Shown here: one piece after another, positions 1-11,012 of the stretch
How positions within the stretch are numbered: the stretch's first letter is position 1
Layout: every line of letters begins with the position of its first letter
Assembly (NCBI RefSeq): GCF_008831285.2
Contig: NW_022204866.1
Coordinates: 1-34,832 of the forward strand
From: Nymphaea colorata
Taxonomy: Eukaryota; Streptophyta; Magnoliopsida; Nymphaeales; Nymphaeaceae
Reading direction: 5' to 3'
Length of the DNA: 34,832 nucleotides
The notes under the pieces: generated by a model
What the model was told of the DNA's origin: nothing
The model's database searches: none
The model's input: only the letters and a program-made list of their open reading frames with translations
Program-made: the position numbers and the translations under genes

Positions 1-431
1 ATTTTCCAACTTTTTCATAAGCTCTCATGACTATCATTTACTCGAAGCAAGCTTAGCATAAGAGCATCCTTATCGGCCCAGCACCTAAGGGTTTGGTACC
101 TCTTTCTTGGATAGAAAGAAAGTTGTGTGTACCATGGGCACGTTACGCACTAAAGGATGGAAGGACATTTTGGTCATTTGTTTAAAAAAAACGTCCTTTA
201 CATCCTTTTATGGGCAAGAATGAGAATGGGAGCCATTAATTTCACTTATTAATCTGTTTTTTCTCTTTTTCATAATAAAATTCAAGTAATCAGTAGTCAA
301 CGGTTGGTAATCTAAAATAAAGCTTGATATTATGAAATTATGGATGTTGATAGAACTTCCTCTCCATTGTAAGCAGGACCAAGTCGTCTAAGAAGCAGCT
401 CAAGCATAGAATTTATGATAGGACAAAGAGT

Positions 432-443
432 TGGTACCTGGTG
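432..443 (-). other. Conserved kinase-domain splice donor
   Basis: On the minus strand the kinase exon reads GCACCAG then gtacc, an AG|GT donor in phase 1 right after GYIAP. An intron here would split the usual APE-Y-G motif, a position I recall for LRR-XII receptor kinases. The donor is intact although the exon is full of lesions, which suggests an ancestral intron-bearing copy rather than a processed one. Confidence 0.65.
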
Positions 444-3109
444 CAATGTATCCGGTGGTTGCAAGGGTGCTTGTAAGAGTTGAAGATTTGTGACCAACTA
501 GCATCTTTGCAATGCCAAAGTCACCAACATGTGCTGTCATGTTCTCATCTAGAAGAACATTACTTGGCTTTAGATCACAATGAACTATAGTCTCCCAGCA
601 ACCATGGTGAAGATATTCTAGAGCAGCATCAATCATGACATCCAATCTTTGGAAGAGACTCAAGTGATGGCTACCTGAATGTAGACAGACTTCTAGGCTC
701 CCAAGGGCATGTATTGGAGTACTAAAGCCTTGAAATCTGCACTTGAGCAAGATGTGATGACTCTAAGAATGTTTTGGTCTAATTTGATACATCACATTGC
801 ATTCAATGTCAAAATTTTTTTATTCTCCATCAAAAAACAAGTTTAGGATGTTAACAGCCACTGTTGTTCCATCTATTAAAATTCCTTTATACACTGAACC
901 CAAGCTTCCATTCCCCAAAAAATTTGCAGCGCTGAAATTGTTTGTCGCTTGAGATAACATTTTGTTTCTGATCACTGGGAGGGCAATTCCACGAAATCTT
1001 TCAACCTCCTGATCATGTTTCTCCAACCCCCTCTTTCTATATTTTGCGACAAAAATGATTATCCAAACAATGAGTACAAGTGCAAAGCCCCCACTTGCTA
1101 AAAAAAATATCAACTCTGGGCATGTTGACATTCTTGTGCTTCTTCGCTCCATCTGAACATACTGGCACATGGAATTTGGGAGCTCCACATAGTGCATAGT
1201 TCCCTAGGAACGACTCGGCAGAAAGGTCTGCAAACTTTCCACCACTTGAATCTCTCCTTCCAATAGATTGAAGGATAAGTCCAAGACCTGGATGTTCTGA
1301 AGTTTCTCCAACGATTTTGGTATGTCACGGAAAGCTTGTTATGAGAAAGGTCAATAGTGTCAAGGTTTAACATGTGATCAATTTGTTCAGGAATATGACC
1401 ATCAAATGTGTTCCAAGAGAGATTCAAATACTCTAACATTTGGAGCTTTGATAATGACGTAGGCAACTCTCCACTCAACTTGTTTGCAGAGATATCAGTG
1501 ATGTCCGTCGCGGCTAAATTTCCGAGATTCAAAGGGAGGTGACTAGTGAAAGAGTTGTCTTGCAAGTATAAAACCAAAAAGTCCTTCAACTCACAAAGAC
1601 CAGGTGGTGGTGTTGATTTCAAATTGTTTGAGCTCAGATCCAGCCATTGCAAACTAGTGAGATTGTTTATAGAGCTTGAAATTGACCCAATTAGCATGTT
1701 GTGTCCAATATAAAAAACATATATGCGGACCAAACTGGTAGATTGATAGTGGGATTGGCCTTCTAGTGCATTGTTATCAAGAAACAGCTGCTGTAAGCTG
1801 TGCATCTGTCCTATATTTGGTGGAATGAGCCCTTTTATTTGTTCAAACTCAAATCTAGGGCAATTAACTTGGTCAAGTTGGCTAAAGCCAGTGGGATAGT
1901 ACCTTCAATCAGATTAAAGGAAAGCTGAAGTTTCAACAAGGTGGCTGTCAGATTTCAACAGAGGCCCGGAAGAATGGCATTCAGAAGGTTTTTGATAGAT
2001 GAACTTCCTCTAGCAGTCGACGGTTGGTCAAGGATGTGAGAATAGATAGCTCATGGTTGCCAGGGACACTGGTCAACCTATTTCTGTAGATGTGCAGGCG
2101 CCTGAGTTTTGACAGATACCTAATTCTAATGGTATCAGACCACTAAATTTATTGTTTTCTGCAGTAAGAACTCTAAGGCTTGTAGCATTACAAAGAGAAG
2201 CCGAGAGAGGACCATCAAAATTGTTTTCACCCATATAGAGCTGTTGGAGATTGGGCAGGAAGTGGCCAGCATCTTTTGGGAGATGCCCTGCCAGTTGATT
2301 GGTCGTGAAACCCAAACCCCAAAGGTCGGATAGGTTAAACAAGGTCTCAGGCAGTGCACCAGTGAGATTGTTCATTTGCACGTCAAAGCCGATCAAGTGA
2401 GTTGGGTGTCCAACTCAGGAGGAATGTTCCCCTGTATCTGATTTTGGCCAATATTAAACTACTCCAGTTTTGTGAGATTAGCCAACACAACTGGAATACT
2501 GCCGCTGAGCCTATTACCACCGATGCTTAAGAGTTCGAGTTCTCGCAAACTGCCTAGAAACTATGGGATGCTTCCATAGAATTGGTTATCTACTTCTTGC
2601 AGTATTTGGAGACCTCTACAATGGCTCAGTGTTTGTGGGATCAACCCCTCAAAATTGTTTTTCCTTATAGAAAGATATTCTAACTGAGGGAGGCGACTAA
2701 AACCAATGGGAGGATGGCCATGGAAACTGACATCTGTAAGATCAAGAACCTGTAAGAGGGAGAGATTGCTGATGTATAGAGAGAGAGTACCTTCAAGTGC
2801 TGTGTAGCTGAAATTCAGACCATCGACCCTTTGTGAACGAGGACAGCATGAAACTCCATTCCACTCACAGAAGGAAATATTGGGACTCCAATTTGATAAC
2901 ACATTATAAGGGTCTTTAGTGACAAGGGAATTGAAAGACAGCAATGCGAATTGATCAATCCCGTTGCTTAGAGAAACATGGGCTGAGGGCACCTCCTTTT
3001 GGCTGAGAACCACAATCAAGGTGAAGGAAGAAAAACACAAAAGAAAGACAAGCGACTGAGGTGACTGACCGGTGGTTGTCATGCCTGTCAAATTTGTTAT
3101 GTAGAACAT
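438..3109 (-). pseudogene. LRR receptor-like kinase (LRR-XII type) pseudogene, 5' exon
   Basis: Degenerate cell-surface receptor kinase of the class that includes FLS2, EFR and Xa21. Read from 3109 downward: a hydrophobic signal segment (SLVFLLCFSSF), an N-terminal cap with WSPNISFCEWNGVSC, then many LRRs (for example LEYLSIRKNNFEGLIP, LQQLYMGENNFDGPL, LQWLDLSSNN). A Cys-pair juxtamembrane segment, a membrane helix near 1030-1110 (ALVLIVWIIIFVAKYRKRG) and a kinase domain follow. The glycine loop is LGNGSLGSVYKG. The catalytic loop is IVHCDLKPSNVLLDEN, a non-RD kinase as expected for this group, followed by DFGIAK. In-frame stops lie near 2557, 2458, 1845 and 823. Frameshifts lie near 2399, 2090, 1320, 1240 and 1120. 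The usual AVK lysine is Asn (TVAVNILNL). The first exon ends at a splice donor after GYIAP, and no second exon is visible at 1-437. The start could be 3109 or the downstream Met near 3082. Pseudogene status is firm; the exact subgroup is inference. Confidence 0.92.
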
Positions 3110-4930
3110 GCACGAACAGAAGAAGAAGCTAGGTCTTTAATTTATGTATGGATTCACTTCTAGAAAATTTGTGAGTTTCTTTACAAATTGAAGAAAACTC
3201 AGGTCTATTGCTTTGGAACATATTGCTTCACAATTCCAAATCCATCTGCACGACTAATGATTACATCAATCAGACTTTTTCTTGGCAGGTCTTATCTTAT
3301 TTTCCTTTACCAGTTTTCCACTCTATTCAGTCCCAAATCAAAGTTGTCAATTTGAACTTTTTTTTTTAAGATTACCAAATCTGGGCTTCGACCATAGTCA
3401 CAAAGATCGTTTTTGCCTTTTAAATGGAGACGTTTTTGTCAACAACAAGCCTAGAAAAATGATAAAAATAATGGAAAAATATGGTACATTTTTAGAAAAA
3501 AGTAAAAAAACTTGAAAGTCAGAGAAAAATCAAATAAATGTGAAACTAATAAGGCAACATTAAAAAAATAGATAAGAAATAAATAAGAATTAGAAAGTGG
3601 AAACAAGCAGTTTGACAATAGAAAAGAGTGAAAAATGCCTGAACTGAAAAAAAGGAAAAATGAGAATAATGCAGAAAAACGCGTTTTTTTGCTATGCCAT
3701 TTTTTTCAAAAATGAAACAACAGTTTTTGTCTTTTTATTAGGCTGACTTATTTTTCACACATTTAATGTTTTTTTTTAAAATGCAACTACTATGTTGCTT
3801 GGTTAGTGCAAATATGGGGATCCATATAATAGCATGCATAGTTTAGTTTTAACCAACGTAAATGAAGCAAGGATGGGATCAAGTTGAGTACGCTGTATCT
3901 TGTTAGTCAAACTATCTCATCAGATTAGTTGGAAATATTGGCTTGAATCAGCCGATTCCTTCAAATCTATACTAAATCAATTTGATTCAGTCCACATCTT
4001 ATTGGTTTTTATTAGTTTTTATACATTGTCTAATTATGTTTTTTTTTTTTAAATCCAAGTGTTAATATTTTTGTGCTGACTCACAACTTCATCCAAATCA
4101 CCGGACTGGAGTTAGGCCAGCTTCATCGACTCTTTCAAAAGCAGAATTTTTTAGCGTCGCAGTCACACTATTGTGGCTGGCTGTGTTGAATATGAATGAC
4201 TATTGACTCAAATTAGGTGGCGTTTAATTGAGGTGCTAAGGAATGTTATCCAGGTTGTGTGGGGGACCCATCGTGTGGCACAGAGCTGAAATTCTTACCC
4301 AACCCAAACTTGGTCTACAGCCTGTGTTCGGTGTTTTGGGGTGCGGCCCCACTATGACCTCTTTGACTCATCTTTTCCAGTATCAGAGGTTGACACTCCT
4401 AACACTCAAATATAAACTGTCTGCCTGCTGGCCCATATCACACGGTCGTATTGTAAGAAATGTTTCAGAAAATTTAGCCTTGTTTTTCTCCAATTAAAAT
4501 CGATGGAAGACTAAGCCTGCTCTCTTGAAAAGTATGCGATATAGCTTTTTATTTCCACACTTTGGGTTTTCGGCACGCTCTTCTTATCTCCATGTCGAAT
4601 GCCTTAATTAGTGCAATAGATTACATCAACATGATTTTGTCTTACCTTGGCAAACATAATTTCAATATCATGCTATTTTTGTTAGTTTTCAACTCTAGTT
4701 TTTTTTTTTTTATTTCTATTTTTTTTTAATCAAAGTTGAGTACACTGCATATAGTGGAAGGGCCTGTTGGACATTTAACAGCGAACTATTCCCACCGATC
4801 AGATGATCGATGTTACCAGAATGGGCCGAGACATTGTTTCCAATAAATGCTTCAGTTCTGTGGTCAACTCAAAAGCACTAGTCCTCGGGCTGCACACATG
4901 CAGTCGTTGCTGGGTTGAAGCTCCAGTTGA
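3110..4930. other. Anonymous AT-rich interval
   Basis: This is the upstream side of the receptor-kinase pseudogene. It holds poly-T and poly-A runs (3360, 3720, 4040, 4700) and only short open frames without recognisable motifs. I see no gene, RNA gene or convincing mobile element here. Confidence 0.6.
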
Positions 4931-4931
4931 T

Positions 4932-5057
4932 CTGTATAAGATCAAAAAAAGGTTGACTCGATAGACCAAAATCGTGGCTTGAGCTTGACTCGAGCTGTAC
5001 AAGATCAGCAAAAGGTTGACTCAATAGACCAAATCGTGGCTTGAGTTTGTCATGTTT
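4932..5057. repeat. Two-copy tandem repeat, 63-bp unit, in a CTCGAG-rich patch
   Basis: The segment starting ctgtataagatc at 4932 recurs as ctgtacaagatc at 4995. Both copies continue with aggttgactc, atagacc and atcgtggcttgag, with a few substitutions. The patch continues to about 5235 with CTCGAG/GAGCTCGA words like those at the ends of the element at 6391-7456, so it may be a worn relative of that family. Confidence 0.7.
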
Positions 5058-5251
5058 AAGTTCCTTTACCAACTTTTCCTTCAATTTCTTTGTTTTAAAT
5101 TTGAAATTTTTTAAAAGAAGCTAATTAAAGAAAATGGAGACAAATTCATGTAACTCAAACTCGACTCCTTTATAAACTTGAGTTATCAAATCGAGCATAA
5201 CTGAACAAGCTCGAGTCGAGCTTCAGTTAACTTGATTAATTGTACAGGGCA

Positions 5252-6287
5252 CTACTTAACTACTCTGGCTCCCTTTCTTACAGCTGTTCTTCCATTTTCT
5301 CTCCTTGACAAACCTGGTGGTGAGTCGTTCACCATAACCTCACTCTCCAAACCAGTCATTTCTTTGCTAGTTTTCATTCCATCCAAACAAAATGAATCCT
5401 GAAATTTATTTTTTAATGGAGGAGAAAGAATCAAACCTGATGCGGACTCACGGTTCTCCCATTCTATTCTTTTGGTTATCATTTGAATCTCCATCTCCTG
5501 CTCTATCTTCTCGTCACCCACCAGCTGCTTGGTCTTCAAGTTACTCTGCAATTGTTGGTTTTCTGTAAATCAATCTCTGCATTCCAATCTTTCTGGGTCT
5601 AACGTTCATTTTCAACTTCCATCTGCCTATGGAGAAACCGAAACTTGTTATCCCCCGATTCTGGTTCCGCTTTTGATCTGGGTCTCTCTTTTGTTAACTC
5701 TGTGTGTTGGGGGTTGGCGAGTAAGTAGGAGATTTTGGCTTGGTTGGATTCTGGCATTCATAATGATCCTTAGCCATCATTTGATGGTTTCAGTCTGATC
5801 ATACACTCTGCCTGCAGATGGATTGGAGACTCTCATAAGGTAGGGTACTGGGTGAAAAAGCGTGGATGCGGGGTTTTTTATTCTGGAGTTTGTTATGTCC
5901 AAGTCAGACTATGTTAGGGTGCCAAGGAGATCTTAGTTGGAATTCTTTGTAGCCTACCATGATTTGATGGGGTGGTTGGCATTTCAGCGGCTCCCATAGG
6001 CTGGAGGAACACACGGTTTCACTGCATGAAAGAGGTTGATTAAGTGCCTCACGGATCTGGGGATCATGTTCTTTTAAGGAAGATTTTTGTTCTGGTGCAT
6101 TGCAATCCTGCGTTTGAGGTAGTGAAAGTCTTGCATCGCTGCATTGGTTTGCATTCTTCTGTTGAATGGTCGACTCCTTAAAGGTGTCCGTGTTGGTTAT
6201 TTTTTCTGTACATTTTTTAATTTTGTTGAACAAATTGAGAGACTGCTCCTCCCAGCCGTTCATTAAGCAAAGCAATTTTGAGCTCAT
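5252..6287 (-). other. Two unrecognised minus-strand open segments
   Basis: Minus-strand open frames at 5904-6287 (127 codons, Ser/Gln/Glu/Lys-rich, starting MSSKLLCLMNGWEEQS) and 5252-5551 (99 codons, charged, ending RRENGRTAVRKGARVVK) lie in the same orientation about 350 bp apart. The stretch between them is interrupted by stops. Hydrophilic composition and the basic tail would fit a retroelement ORF1-type protein. No zinc knuckle, catalytic motif or known domain is visible, so function cannot be assigned. They may equally be chance frames. Confidence 0.2.
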
Positions 6288-6390
6288 ATTTGAATCTAGG
6301 TTCCATTTGATAGCTTCAGATCTAAGGATCCGGAGTTGATTTTTAACACTTGGATCTTAGATCAAAGGATTTCAAAAATGTGGTTTCTAG

Positions 6391-7456
6391 CATGGGTGAA
6401 CTTGAGCTGAGTCGAGCCCAAGCTTGGTCAGCTCGAACTCCGCTCGCCTTCTATGTTGAACAACTCGAGCTCGAATCCAGTTATATAATTTCAACTTGAG
6501 CTCGGCTCAATCAAGCGTGTCAGAGCTCAAGATCATTTAACTAGTATATAAGTGTGTCGTTTGTATACTATGGCAAAATATGGCAGCAAGCATGCTGCCG
6601 CTATGGAAGAGATGAAGCAGAGTATATATGTAGAAAAAGAGAAATCATATGAGATATTTGGATTTTAAGTTTTGCATTTTCAAGGAACTCTCGCTCATGC
6701 TCAGCGCTGAATGAAGGTTTCAGATCACTTGCTGGAACGAGGGTTTCATGAACCTGAAAGCCCTCTCTCCCGCGCCACCCTTTGCTGAGCGAGGGTTTCT
6801 GATTAATGTGAGGTTTTCAGATTGATTTGAAACCCTTTGCTTTGCTGAATGAGGGTTTCATCCCTCACTCGCTGCGAACGAGGGTGTTTTGAAACCCTCG
6901 CTTGTTGGAGCAAGGTTTTGAAGAAAGAAACCCTTGCTCCAGCAAATGAGGGTTTTAGATTCCAAAGCTCCAGTGAACGAGGGTTTCATCCCTCACTCGC
7001 TGCGAGCGAAGGTGTTCCGAAACCACGTTTGTTGGAGTAAGGGTTTCGAAGAAACCCTCGTTCCAATGAGCGACCCTCGACTTAGAGTTAGAGAGAGGAG
7101 AGAGAGAGAGAGGCGTACCTTGACAGGCTTTGCAGCAGCAAATGAGAAGGGCAACGGTGGTATTGGGCATTTGGATGAGACGCTTTTCAATTGGATGAAG
7201 CATTGAAGAAGAAAGAGAAGAGAGAGAATGCACGGGATGGCATGAAACGTGAAATGGAAAAAACAAAATAACTACTACTTTTGCTCGAGGCGAGTCGAGC
7301 TTAAAACATTCGAGTTCAATGAATTTGAACTCGGCTCGACTGAAAAAAGAGTTGAAAAATGATCTCGAGTTTGGCTCGTTTATTAAAATAGTTGGCTCGA
7401 ACTCGATTTTGAGTCGAGGTTTAATGAGCCGTGCTCAGCTCGTTGTTCACCCTCTG
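6391..7456. mobile_element. Candidate non-autonomous DNA transposon with TCGAG-rich ends (hAT-like)
   Basis: The left end reads catgggtgaacttgagctga at 6391. The right end, reverse-complemented from 7456, reads cagagggtgaacaacgagct. Both ends then carry about 120-190 bp rich in CTCGAG, GGCTCG and GAACTCG words in mirror orientation. This matches a widespread plant hAT-derived family whose ends start CAGGGGTG(N)AAC followed by GAGCTCGAGC-type subterminal repeats (from memory). No transposase is inside; the core is a GAGGGTTTC repeat. No clean 8-bp target duplication was found (gtttctag left, taaactgt right), so the exact borders are uncertain. Confidence 0.55.
6851..7070. repeat. Internal direct repeat with GAGGGTTTC / GAAACCCTC palindromic words
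   Basis: A segment beginning gagggtttcatccctcactc at 6851 recurs at 6979, 128 bp later, for about 80-90 bp with several substitutions. Each copy holds gagggtttc and its complement gaaaccctc, so each can fold on itself. Further single gagggtttc words lie at about 6735-6800. This is the core of the candidate transposon. Confidence 0.75.
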
Positions 7457-7486
7457 TAAACTGTGTTCGGTAATGCAAAGCTTGCA

Positions 7487-8000
7487 TCCTCGCCCTCTCT
7501 CTCTCTCTCTCTCTGCCCTGACCATGGCAGTGTATTTTTTTTTCTTGTCTCTTCGTCATCATAAGCAAAGGGCATCTTCTATGGCTGAGCTCTCTCTTTT
7601 CAGTGGTGGTTGCTGTTTTCTTTTTTTTACTGATCTCCTCTTCATCATCACAGACGAAGGGCATCTTTTGTGGGTGAGTTCTATCTTTTCAAGTGTCTGC
7701 AGATATACTCGGAGATGGTCAGGCAAGTCATCTCCCTCCCTCTCCCTCCCTCCCTCTATCCCTCTCCCTCTCCCTCCCTCTATCCCACTCCCTCCCTCCC
7801 TCTCCTTCTCTCTCTCTCTGTCTGAAATCATCAACAGTGCTGATGGTTTTTATTTCTCTTTCTTGAAATCCACAGGCTCATCAAAAGTGTTGAAGTTCCC
7901 TGCACTTAGGAGTGTTAAAGGTAGTGTCTAAAGAGGGCTTAGAGCTCTCATCTCCATCGACTGAGCTTCAACATCTCTCTCTCTCTCTTTCTCTCTCTCA
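7487..8000. repeat. CT/CCCTCT microsatellite cluster and 89-bp duplication
   Basis: Pyrimidine tracts: (CT)n at about 7491-7515, CTCCC/CCCTCT-type repeats at 7729-7826, and (CT)n at 7970-8000. Between them, cttcgtcatcataagcaaag at 7551 recurs in diverged form (cttcatcatcacagacgaag) at 7640, both followed by ggcatctt and a TGAG-CTCT/TTCTAT-like stretch. Long open frames here on both strands come from the low-complexity sequence and are not convincing genes. Confidence 0.75.
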
Positions 8001-8199
8001 AAAAGCTATTTCTGAAACCATTGCATTGCCAACAGTTTATCTTCGTAGTGTTCTTTCGTGGAGAGAAAGCGCCATGGGCAGCTGATAGTTTCAATTGCTT
8101 TTTGAAAGATTTTGAGAATCATATCTTCTAGTTGGTTCTAGGTGGGGAGAAGGGACCATGGCAAGAGATAGGTCCATAATGTGAGATCCACGCAAATGA

Positions 8200-9725
8200 T
8201 CAGACAGGGGTGGCTCGAGTCTCATGTTCTAGGTGTTACGCCTCGAGGCCACAAATGGTGGCAAGTGCAATGATGCAGGCCTTCCTACAGGGAGGCCATG
8301 AACCAGGGCCAGCATGGCCAAGCGAGGCCAAGAGAGCAGAGTGCCTTCGGCCAGGTTTGCAGCCAGCATAATGGAAAGCATAGATGGGCTAAAGGAGGCT
8401 AACGCAGAACTTGAAGTTGATGCAGCGGGCGGTGTGGGCGGAGCATCATCAGCGGAGCATGGGCAGCAGGCTGAAGACTGCAAGGCTGAGTGGGCACGGG
8501 AACTATACCTAGATCCGGTTATAGCGAGTTCGAACCCTGAGACTAGTCCTGAACCCGTGACAGAAAAGCCAAACTCACTGAACTTCCGAGACATCTTGTC
8601 TCGATTTCCCTTTCATGCATTTGCTTATAGTCAAGTCCTTTATTTCAGAAAGTGTCTCGGTTCATGTGTTAGAACCATTTTTATTTCAAGTACTTGAACT
8701 CTTTTGTAAGTCTTTTTTTCAGTATGCAATCAAGAATTAGAAGTTGAGTTTTTCTTGTGAATTGGCTCTTGCCTCTCTCTTCCTCTCATCATCTTACCGC
8801 CGGTGACTGGAATCCCAAGGCTCCAACCCGTGGCTCTGGTTCAAGCAAAACAAGTATGGAGACGACCTTTGAGGCAACCAAAAATCCTCTTAGAGCATCT
8901 TCATCCTACACACAAATTCCCCGACCGAATCACTAGGGTGCAACTTCCTCATCCCTGGAAGAAGTTAGAGGCTGGAGAACTATCTTGGGAAGGCTTGACG
9001 GAAATCGACTCGTGGCTCTAGTCGACTAGTAATCAAGCAACGACTCCAACTGCTAGAGATCAAGGGAGGAACCAAATTCATCTCCCGGTTCCTTCCACCT
9101 CAAGAAGAGCTTAAGACAGGTTAAGATCGGCCCTAGTAAGCTGCTTAATCTCTTCCAAAATCAGAGAAAGAGACGCCAGAAAGGTATATCGCGGCCTAGT
9201 CTATCGGACTGATTGTCAAGGTGAGAATCTGAAGGTTCATCGGAATCCATTGGTAGAAGGCCAGTCGGATTTCTGTGAGTTCGACGGCGAATCAACCTGA
9301 GAAGTCTGTTTTCGGCAGCAACAAGTCACTCCGCATCAATTTGAGAATTGCTGTCTAGAAAGGAGATGGATTTTCTCAAATAGCCAACCCTTAATCAACC
9401 ACATCGCTCGCTCGGCTTGGCGGAAACCAAGCAGTGCCTGGCGGAAGTTGCATGTGAAATCTGAAGCAACCAAGGGTGAATTTAACTCTCTCATTCACCC
9501 CAGCATAATCACCCAGATCTTAGCAACATCCCCACCAAGTTTCAGGCGAATCCGACCAGCCATCGTGAAGAACTTTCTCCCGGTCAAAAATCTGTGTGCT
9601 GCCCCGGAGTAACCAATCGCTGTTACTTTTCCGATCAGTTTTCAGTCCAGCCCGATCATTTCAGTGGATTCGGTCTTCTTAATTTTTTGATTACCTGCGG
9701 GCACCAGCTTGACTTGGGGTGGTGG
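8200..9725. other. Anonymous higher-GC interval, possibly retroelement-derived
   Basis: This interval is less AT-rich than its surroundings. A 127-codon plus-strand frame at 8314-8697 (MAKRGQESRVPSARFAASIM start, Ala/Glu-rich middle) has no motif I recognise. The stretch 8690-8800 (gtatgcaatcaagaattaga followed by a CT-rich tract) has the look of the transcribed end of an LTR, but I found no paired LTR, primer-binding site or gag. No function assigned. Confidence 0.25.
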
Positions 9726-9770
9726 TAGGGTGAGCTAAGTCCAAAAACCCGTCCTCAGTTCGGATTGCAG
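9726..9770 (+). pseudogene. rrn16: Plastid 16S rRNA fragment (upstream piece)
   Basis: About 45 bp match the 3' domain of plastid 16S rRNA: gggtgagctaa, then ccaaaaacccgtcctcagtt and cggattgcag. In an intact rrn16 the sequence would continue with a short helix and then TAATCGCCGGTCAG. Here it stops at 9770, and the continuation is found 1.7 kb away at 11475. Recognition is from memory of the conserved rRNA. Confidence 0.9.
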
Positions 9771-9825
9771 TCCCAGAAAACATTTTGACCTTCTGTTCCT
9801 CAGAGAATAAAGAAGTACCCAAAAA

Positions 9826-9882
9826 ATTGTTTCGATGGAGAGAAGAACCTATGATTAGCTTTGTGGGAAATTTCCAAACAAA
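9826..9882 (+). pseudogene. ndhB: ndhB fragment (plastid NADH dehydrogenase-like subunit 2)
   Basis: About 57 bp encode LFRWREEPMISFVGNFQT, which matches the N-terminal part of plastid NdhB (LFRWREEPMISFSGNFQT) with one substitution. NdhB is a membrane subunit of the thylakoid NDH complex. Only this shard is present and the flanks do not continue as ndhB. Confidence 0.88.
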
Positions 9883-10243
9883 GAGACCTATTCTATGGTC
9901 ACTACTAACAATTTCAATTATTTTGTTGTTTTGGGTTCCACATTTTTTTTGTCTTTTCACATGATGTATCTCTCTATATCTGGCTGGCAAAAAAAGCAAG
10001 AGACCCCGCCACGTCATTCGAATGAATGAGGAGGGATCTCCATTCATTAGGATCAACGGTATCAACTACCGATGAAATCGACCCCCACAGCTAAATAATA
10101 TAAAAACCATGGAAGATGTTTTTTGACCAATAGCAGGCTCCCGAATCAAAGTGGTTTGGTTTCTCGAGGAAGATTGATAGTAAAATCCAGTCTTTCTGAC
10201 AAGCCATTTATCGCTGAAATCACGATCAATCATTTTGGGAAAG

Positions 10244-10280
10244 CCGTTTCGATTCATTGGAACAACTCGATGAATTTAGT
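10244..10280 (+). pseudogene. psbE: psbE fragment (cytochrome b559 alpha, C-terminal end)
   Basis: About 37 bp encode RFDSLEQLDEFS, the C-terminal peptide of the photosystem II cytochrome b559 alpha subunit (native end RFDSLEQLDEFSRSF). The match breaks just before the last residues and psbF does not follow. Confidence 0.85.
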
Positions 10281-10659
10281 CACACACGCTCCTACTATGT
10301 ATGATATGATCCGGGCCGATCGAGATGTATGGATCCATGGATCCGTGAAGGTACTCCTGATGGATTGAATACCATATATCCATACCACAAATGCAATTGT
10401 ATGCCATTATCTATCAACAAAATGGAAAGGACATTCTGGAAAGGTTATGGAAAGGTCAGGACTTTCTTGAAAGGCTACGATCTGGCTACACGTTCCATGG
10501 GTGGCTGGATAATGCTGTAGTCGCTGGTCTCCCTTCCCACCTATGTGTCTATTAGGTATAGAATCTAAAAGTATTGAGGCATTACGGGCTTGCATACCAT
10601 ACTCAGCTTCCACCATAAAACCATCACTTCTGGATTCCCACCCTGTATGGCACTGAAAG

Positions 10660-10720
10660 CTGGAGCTCACGTGGCCGATGCCGGATTAATCGTATTCTGG
10701 ACTGGAGCAATGAACCTTTT
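10660..10720 (+). pseudogene. psbC: psbC fragment (photosystem II CP43)
   Basis: About 61 bp encode [20 protein letters not shown], corresponding to an N-terminal stretch of CP43 ([20 protein letters not shown]). There are two substitutions, H to D and A to T. The downstream neighbour switches directly to cemA instead of the expected CP43 continuation. Confidence 0.9.
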
Positions 10721-10828
10721 TGGATTTGTTCAGAATGAGAAAATTATATCCGGTCTTGCTTCTACCTTTCCGGTCATTCTAGATACAATTTTGAAATATT
10801 GGATCTTTCATTATTTATACCGTGTATC
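10720..10828 (+). pseudogene. cemA: cemA fragment (plastid envelope membrane protein, C-terminal part)
   Basis: About 108 bp encode [20 protein letters not shown] followed by [16 protein letters not shown]. This matches the C-terminal region of CemA ([29 protein letters not shown]). It is the longest recognisable protein-coding shard in the mosaic. It is in frame with the psbC shard before it and the rpoC2 shard after it. Confidence 0.92.
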
Positions 10829-10855
10829 AGAAGCTTGTTTTCAGGAAACCGCTCG
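10823..10855 (+). pseudogene. rpoC2: rpoC2 fragment (plastid RNA polymerase beta'')
   Basis: About 33 bp encode [10 protein letters not shown], matching the conserved ISEASFQETARVLA segment near the C-terminal part of plastid RpoC2. It overlaps the end of the cemA match by about four bases (TATC) and stops before the next conserved residues. Confidence 0.78.
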
Positions 10856-10975
10856 CTGCTCTTTTGTGCTGCTGGTGGCGCGGGTCTGCGCACACAAGAT
10901 GAGACTTTACCACTGTGGAGTGGCTTTTTTCAAAAGGAAGAAGATTCTGATAAACTCAGATTTTCAGCTAGCCCG

Positions 10976-11012
10976 CGGCTGTAGATATTGGTATTTTAAG
11001 AATACACCTCGA
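10976..11012 (+). pseudogene. atpE: atpE fragment (CF1 ATP synthase epsilon)
   Basis: About 37 bp encode [11 protein letters not shown], matching the plastid ATP synthase epsilon segment [13 protein letters not shown]. The single clear replacement, Arg to His, fits a G-to-A change. The match ends where the rpl23 shard begins. Confidence 0.8.

Noticed and set aside
1-437. Second kinase exon of the receptor pseudogene
   Set aside because: No DVYSFG-, GKRPTD- or other C-lobe-encoding stretch is seen on the minus strand in this interval.
3282-4497. Short plus-strand open frames at 3282-3515 and 4243-4497
   Set aside because: No motif, no homology recognised and AT-driven composition.
6383-7464. 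8-bp target-site duplication around the TCGAG-ended element
   Set aside because: gtttctag and taaactgt do not match, and shifted borders give no better pair.
7431-7931. A 166-codon plus-strand open frame
   Set aside because: It is built from CT-rich microsatellite sequence (Ser/Leu/Pro runs) and starts inside the TCGAG-ended element.
10823-10975. Mitochondrial cytochrome c maturation gene (ccmFN-like) in the stretch around ctttgtgctgctggtggcg
   Set aside because: Only vague similarity; the front of this stretch is better explained as an rpoC2 shard and the rest remains unplaced.
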